The position numbers and the translations under genes are program-made. Positions 58,678 through 64,000 of a stretch of DNA of 64,000 bases are shown here, piece by piece (positions within the stretch are counted from its first letter, which is position 1; every line of letters starts with the position of its first letter). The stretch covers positions 5,410,001 through 5,474,000 of the forward strand of contig NC_064447.1 in NCBI RefSeq assembly GCF_023343835.1. The letters run 5' to 3'. The DNA is from Lagopus muta (Eukaryota; Chordata; Aves; Galliformes; Phasianidae). A model generated the notes under the pieces. That model was given only the letters and a program-made list of their open reading frames with translations. It had not been told where the DNA came from and made no database searches.

Positions 58678-61600
58678 AGCCTGGCTATAAAATATTTTTG
58701 TTAGAAGCTAAATAAAGCTCAGCTTCAGTGAAGCCTATTAATTCCTTCAGAGCTACTTTTCAGTTTTAGTTTCAGCGTACGTGCAAGCTGTGTAACATCT
58801 ACCTGATGTTCTCCTGTTTGTGTCTATGGCTCATTTTGACTTCTTTTAATGAGGAGTCTCTTTTTGGGCCAAATACATCCTGACTTGTGAGGTAAAGTGC
58901 TACTAAATATGTAGAAGCCTCTAGTAAGTGTTTGCACTTGATGTTACATTTTCTTTAAATGGACATAGAGGATTGTGAGCTTTCCAACCCTGGAGATGTT
59001 TGTGACTGAACCGGACCAGGCTCAGAGCACCTTGCCTCTTGTTGGACCTGCTCTGAACATGCACTGCCCCAGAATAATGAAGCAAACCCAGGCTGAGTTG
59101 TGAAGCTGCCTCTGCATGGCAGGTGTTTGCAGTGAGTCTTCTGTGTCACAGATGTAACATCAGCCTCCAAAGGGCAGGAGAGCACCTGCCTGAGCTTCGG
59201 TTTGATGAGGCACAAAAATAGGCAATTTTCTAGGTGATATTCTAATTAGAAGTAGATAAGTGCTTTTATATCAAAGCCAAACCCTGTGATTAATGTTCTG
59301 GGGGACTGGTAACTGATTTATTGGTGACAGCTGGTGAATTTGCATCAGCTCTAAAGGCTAAAACTTAGTTTGATAGCTGTGGTCTGTCCAGAAGACTCAG
59401 AAAGAATTAGGTGGACTAATGGCTTCTTAAAATGCTTCCTTACAGACCGGGGGTTTTGCCTGGAAAGCAGAAGCTGGGTTAGTTTTGCTCCTGTCTTAAG
59501 ACCTCCAGAAATTCACCTATTTGTTGCTGATGCAGTGCCTGAGTGTGCTGGCGATGAACTCAAAAGCATTACTTCCTGAAAATCAGCCTTCTTCCTCTTC
59601 TACCAAGACAAGCAGCAGGCCCTTTCTAAGCACCCAAACTCATACAAAAATTTGGTGGCACCCTAAAGCAAATATACATACATACACACACGTATATATA
59701 TATTTAAAGGAAGATAATATTGAATATATAGTGAATATTCCAGCTAGATAGGAGGTTAAATACCACCTGTTGGCTGCAAGCTCTTGAAAGTGCATACTGC
59801 TGTGTTTTTTTCTTCCTGTTTCTTCCCTGCCTGTCTAATCACGACAATGCTGGAACACTTCTAACAGCCTAATAAAAATATGTGGTCATGTTTTTGCATC
59901 TCCAGAAAGTGGGCTGTATTGATTAGATGTCACTGAAGCATGCCAAAAAGCATGACAGAAAGGTGGGCATGTTTGGCGTCTGATCTGATACCATATGGCA
60001 CAAATAGGCGTCTTTAGACTTGATTGTGCAAAGTTTTGCAGTCATATTTCAGTCTTATATGAGGTTCCCAGCACTGCTGGTGAGAAATCCACCATGATGC
60101 CTTTCTATCAGTTGTCTCAGATTACACGACTTTTGATCTTACCATCTATCTGTGCATGTACATTTCAGATGCTACAGTTATATTCAAGCTTTGTCTGTGT
60201 TTTGCAGCTATCTTGCCACAGCTGTTCTGAATAAAGATGCCAGAAAGTTGAAATCAGACTCCCCCAACCTACGCAGTCATAAAGTTGTCTGATGCAATGC
60301 TGCAGGCCAACCTTGTGTTAGTGGCATCAATGGAGACTTTGAGATGGTACAAACAGCAGGAGTCTTGAGGAATGTAAGAAATGTGATGGGAAGGAGGAGG
60401 TAAAGGGTCTTGGGCAGGTAAAGTGAACTTGCCTACTTGCTTTTATAGCCCTCAACTGCAGTAACTCCATGGCTTGGATCAGTACTGGCTGTACAGGCTA
60501 ACTAATGATTTGGGTGACTTGAAAAGCTAATTTTTGTAACTGCTTACCTGCTGCATCACATGGAGCTAAAAAAATAAGTCGCATTTCTCATTGAGGACAT
60601 GCTGCACTATTAAGGAGAAGAACCTTTCTCTTTAACCGAAGTTTGGGAAGTTATGTAGGTTCAGTTGAGAAGTCTTTTAAAACACTGCAGAGAGGTTTCA
60701 CGGTGACGATGCTGATGGTTTAAATAATCTCAGTTTCTCAAAGCTTTAAAAGGATTGTGAAGAGCCATTGGGATTACTTAACCACCATGCCCAGTCCCTT
60801 TACCCAATTTGAAAACCAGTCACTCTGCAAGCAAAAACAATCCCTCGAGTGACTCTTGCCAGTGATTGTGAAATGGTTCTTTGTAAAGCAAAATGTCTGA
60901 AGTTATACCAGTTAGCTGGGAGGCAGGAAGATGACATTGGAACGCAGCTCTAAAAACTGATGATATGCTCTTGCTGCACTGAGCATCTTGTTGCTTGCAG
61001 GAGAAAAAAGCACAACATGTAGTGACTAGGAAAATGAGGGCCTGAGGAATGAGAATCTGTGTTGCAGATTGAGTGCCTGTTGTTCATTGGCTGTGGTGCA
61101 GGACAAAGAGGCAGGAGTGCTTTGCTGCAGTCTTCTGAGGACACACGGAATCTTGTCAGATGTCTGGAAAAGAAAGTCCAGCTCCCGCCCAACTGCTTCC
61201 TGGGGAGCGATTGCAAGTGAAGTCTGCAATAGTTTTCTGCAAAGACTGATGTTTGGTAATGGATGAAGTCTGGCTATGGAAGGAATTACAAGGTGTAATT
61301 CATCAGAAACAAAGGAAAACAAGAAGCGGCATTGCACAAGATTTTATGTCATTTCACTCTGGCTTGTATGGCATTCATTAACATGATAACCGACCAGAAT
61401 TGGAGAGAGAGGGCATAGCTGAGCCCTTATATCTTAATTCCATTACCAGCTTTTCAACATATCAGACGTACACTTGGGTAGGTATGAATAAAGACCTTTT
61501 GAAGGAATACAAATAGGGCAACCAGAGGCCACCACCTTCAAGCATTATCTGTAAACACAGTTTGCCAGAGCATTCCAGCTGGCAACCTCTAGGTAAGCTC

Positions 61601-63349
61601 ATAGCGATCTCAGATAAAACTACTGCAGAGCAGAGCCAGATCTTTGGCGGCTTAATGGCACCAGGCCCATTTACACTGCTCAGGAGTGTGAATCAGAGGA
61701 GCTTCTTCATGAGGTGAAGGCTTGTAGCAAGTCGGCAGCGTGAAAGAAGGTGAGTGAGGCTTCCAGTGACTGGCAGGCTGCAGTCATGGTGTTCAAGAAG
61801 AAAGGAGGAGGAGAAAATCCACAATGTGCCCTGTAGTTTCCCCATAACGGTGGAGCCCCTGATGTTTTGGGAGCTACATGATGGGGCACTTCCCATAACT
61901 TTGCAGTGATCTGGCTGCTGCCTTTCTTGGGAGCAATCCTAAGCTCCAGCTGTTAACTGTTAGGTGTACAGACTGACTACCAGGAAGTCCAAGCTGCTCA
62001 TTTTGCACCTTTCAGCCCTAGTTTCTGAAGAGAATACATAAAAAATACAGCTTAAAGCAGCATGAATCCCAACATTAACTATCAGAGGAAAGGCGAGATG
62101 GCATGATTGGCCCAAGATGCAGGGAAGGAGCTCTGGTTCTCCTGAGCTCTGACGGAATTTTGTTGCTTGTTCCATGTTTTGACCCAGATTTTGTGTCACC
62201 CAGCAGGTTGTGCCAATAGCTGTGCTGCCCTGTGTGGTGGCAGGACTTGGGTTCGCATCCTTCAGCTATGAGTTTGCTTCCTAAAGATGATTTTACCTTC
62301 TACTGCCTCAGTTTTTTCTTCCATACAACTGCTGTGGGATTGATACTACTTTAGTTGATGAACTTGAAGAGCATTAGAAGAAAGAAATATGGACAGAAAA
62401 GCTCTACTGCATTCAGTAGCTGTATTTACGTCCTTGAAAGAGAACTCTGTTGTCATCTGTCTTTTGTGAAGATCAAAATGTGTCTTGACAGACAGCTTTC
62501 CTACTTTCTCAATGACTGATGGCAACTTTGCAGGCTGTTGGTACTGAAACTGTCACTTTTTGTTAATCCTGCATGTTTCATACATTCAATCTTTCAAATA
62601 AATCAATTGTGTTGTTGTAATCTCCATAATCAGAACACTATTATACAAAAATAACTCTTGCATATCCAACTCAAAATTAACCCTTTTAAGACAGCTGTAA
62701 AATACAGGATGATATGGCCAAGACAGTGCTTTTCATTTAATTTGATTTTCCCAGAGAAACATTATCTCCATCATCACAGCTGTGCCAGTTGTCTCTCCAC
62801 GTCTTGGTTTGCATCTCGTAACTCAAAGCTTCAAATTCTCCTATCTTATGCATACGTCCCTCTATTGATGTGCTTCCAGCTCAACTGCTGTGAAGTGGAG
62901 GATGTCATCCATGTAGTTCACAAGCAGTGGTACTGCCCATCTGGGCAGGGCTTTGGCTTGTGCCTTTGCCACAGCAGGGTTTTTTTTTTTTGTGGATGTG
63001 TTGTTTCCAGTATCTGCCAGAGTGATGTTTTATCCCTGTGCAACAGGGATCAAATAACCACGCTTTCCATTTCGTGTAATGAAACTTCATAAATGTATTG
63101 TGAATTACACGATGTTCTTTGCTATCCCCTTTTTTCCTTTGAACTTTGCTTCTGTACAGGACAAGACCAAGAAGTACAAGATGGGGAAAGTCAGTATGCG
63201 TTGGTGGTAAAATATTAATGCTCCTTCAGAATGGGAAGTGGAATAAACTGCGTGCTTTTCTTCTACGAGGCCCCAGGCCTGGAGAAATAATATTCCATGG
63301 ACGAGGCACGGCTGTGATCCCTCATAGCAGCACAGGATCTGCAGAGGTT
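58678..63349. other. Intergenic DNA, no gene recognised
   Basis: No gene or larger repeat recognised. A mixed (TACA)n/(CA)n/(TA)n microsatellite lies at 59672-59703. An AATAAA at 58711-58716, just after the CR1 tail, could act as a distal poly(A) signal if transcription from HAPSTR1 reads through. The 144-codon open frame at 62658-63092 has no family resemblance. Confidence 0.5.
59672..59703 (+). repeat. Compound microsatellite (TACA)n/(CA)n/(TA)n
   Basis: About 32 bp of alternating TACA, CA and TA units, a pattern often polymorphic in length. Confidence 0.85.
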
Positions 63350-63960
63350 GAGGAGCGGAGTGAACGGCAAGGGAGAAGAAACGTCCGATGTGAGTGAGCG
63401 GGCACCATCGCCCCGTTCCGGAGGAGAGGGGTAACGCCTGGAGGAAGCGGCTTCCTGCTTTATGGGAGAGCAAGCAGGCAGAGCACCGTTCCCGTTCCGC
63501 AACCCTGTGGGTTGCATGCAGGGTGTTCTGCCGAGCCCCTTCCTTGCACGTGGCAGCTTTCCCTGCAGCGAGCATCTTTTTCCTCGGCAGGTAAAAAAGA
63601 CGGGACCCCCTTGAGCTTTATTCTCTCTGCACCCGGAGGTTTACCCGCCTCGTTACGCCGTGGCGATGCCTTCCCGCCTGTTTACGGCCGTTGCTGTGGC
63701 TGATGGAGCGGCTGCTCCCTCAGCGCGCTGCTCCTGCAGAGCTGCCCACGTGCGCAGCCCAGCAGCGTCGTCACAGCTCTCATTTCTGCCAAGCGCTAAG
63801 AAACACCTCGGCTCGCACCTTTTGCTCGGGCTTTTTGTTGTTAAAGATCGAGGCGTTCAGGCAGGATTTGCATGGCAGACGGATGGTGGAACAACCCGGA
63901 CGGGAGCTGAGGCGCATTCTTTGAATTGTGCTGCCATCTAGGGTGCGAGCCTGCAAAAAC
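63350..63960. promoter_or_regulatory. CpG-enriched region, possible promoter or distal element
   Basis: Over about 600 bp CpG is clearly more frequent than in the preceding 7 kb. Features include GCCCACGTGCGCAGCCC (E-box plus NRF1-like half site, about 63743-63759), CTGTTTACGGCCG, and a CAG|GTAAAA sequence at 63588-63596 that would make a good splice donor for a rightward exon. No open frame here matches a known protein. It may be the start of a non-coding RNA or a regulatory element. The window ends before this can be settled. Confidence 0.45.
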
Positions 63961-64000
63961 CGCTGCTCAGACACACCGGCATCCGCATTCTCCACATATT

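Noticed and set aside
62249..62260. tRNA B-box-like GGGTTCGCATCC
   Set aside because: No matching A box or acceptor stem upstream; likely chance or a remnant of an old SINE that I could not identify.
62658..63092. 144-codon open frame near the right end
   Set aside because: Contains a poly-T-encoded Phe run and no recognisable motif; looks like chance.

Overview
This is vertebrate nuclear DNA, most likely from a galliform bird such as chicken. It has long intergenic stretches, GT-AG introns, a CpG-island promoter, CR1 LINE 3' ends with their (ATTCTGTG)n tails, and two mariner-type elements that look like the Galluhop/Mariner1_GG family of chicken. I see no bacterial or viral gene organisation. 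Nearly all open reading frames in the window are chance or antisense shadows.

The window holds one clear protein-coding gene, HAPSTR1 (C16orf72/TAPR1), on the plus strand. It has four coding exons (40449-40668, 41365-41445, 45294-45569, 52485-52729), all joined by phase-1 introns, giving a 273-residue protein. It starts in a CpG island of about 1.7 kb (39.59-41.33 kb) and ends in a 3' UTR of about 3.2 kb with AATAAA signals at 55.75-55.88 kb. The island carries tandem CRE/ATF half sites, GC boxes, a CHR-like motif inside an inverted repeat, a tiny upstream ORF, a G-quadruplex run just after the first splice donor, and three identical YY1-type ACAAAATGGCG motifs in intron 1. About 1.1 kb upstream of the presumed start lies a near-consensus ZNF143/THAP11 site.

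The left 39 kb has no gene I can support. It contains an old hAT (Charlie-like) DNA transposon at 1.67-3.00 kb with a still-open transposase C-terminal frame and a mariner nested inside it. A second mariner copy lies in the opposite orientation at 9.32-9.88 kb. There are also CR1 fragments (19.5, 21.9, 24.6 and 28.4 kb), simple repeats, and an orphan CpG island at 23.34-23.69 kb with a strong CTCF motif. The right end (55.9-64 kb) holds one CR1 tail and a second CpG-enriched patch at 63.35-63.96 kb that may be a promoter or distal element.

The points most worth checking are: the internal repeat in HAPSTR1 that coincides with the ends of exons 1 and 2; the YY1 cluster in intron 1; the ZNF143 site; the CTCF-bearing orphan island; the nested transposons; and a nucleotide-skew change at the HAPSTR1 island that suggests divergent transcription upstream and transcription beyond the obvious poly(A) signals downstream.
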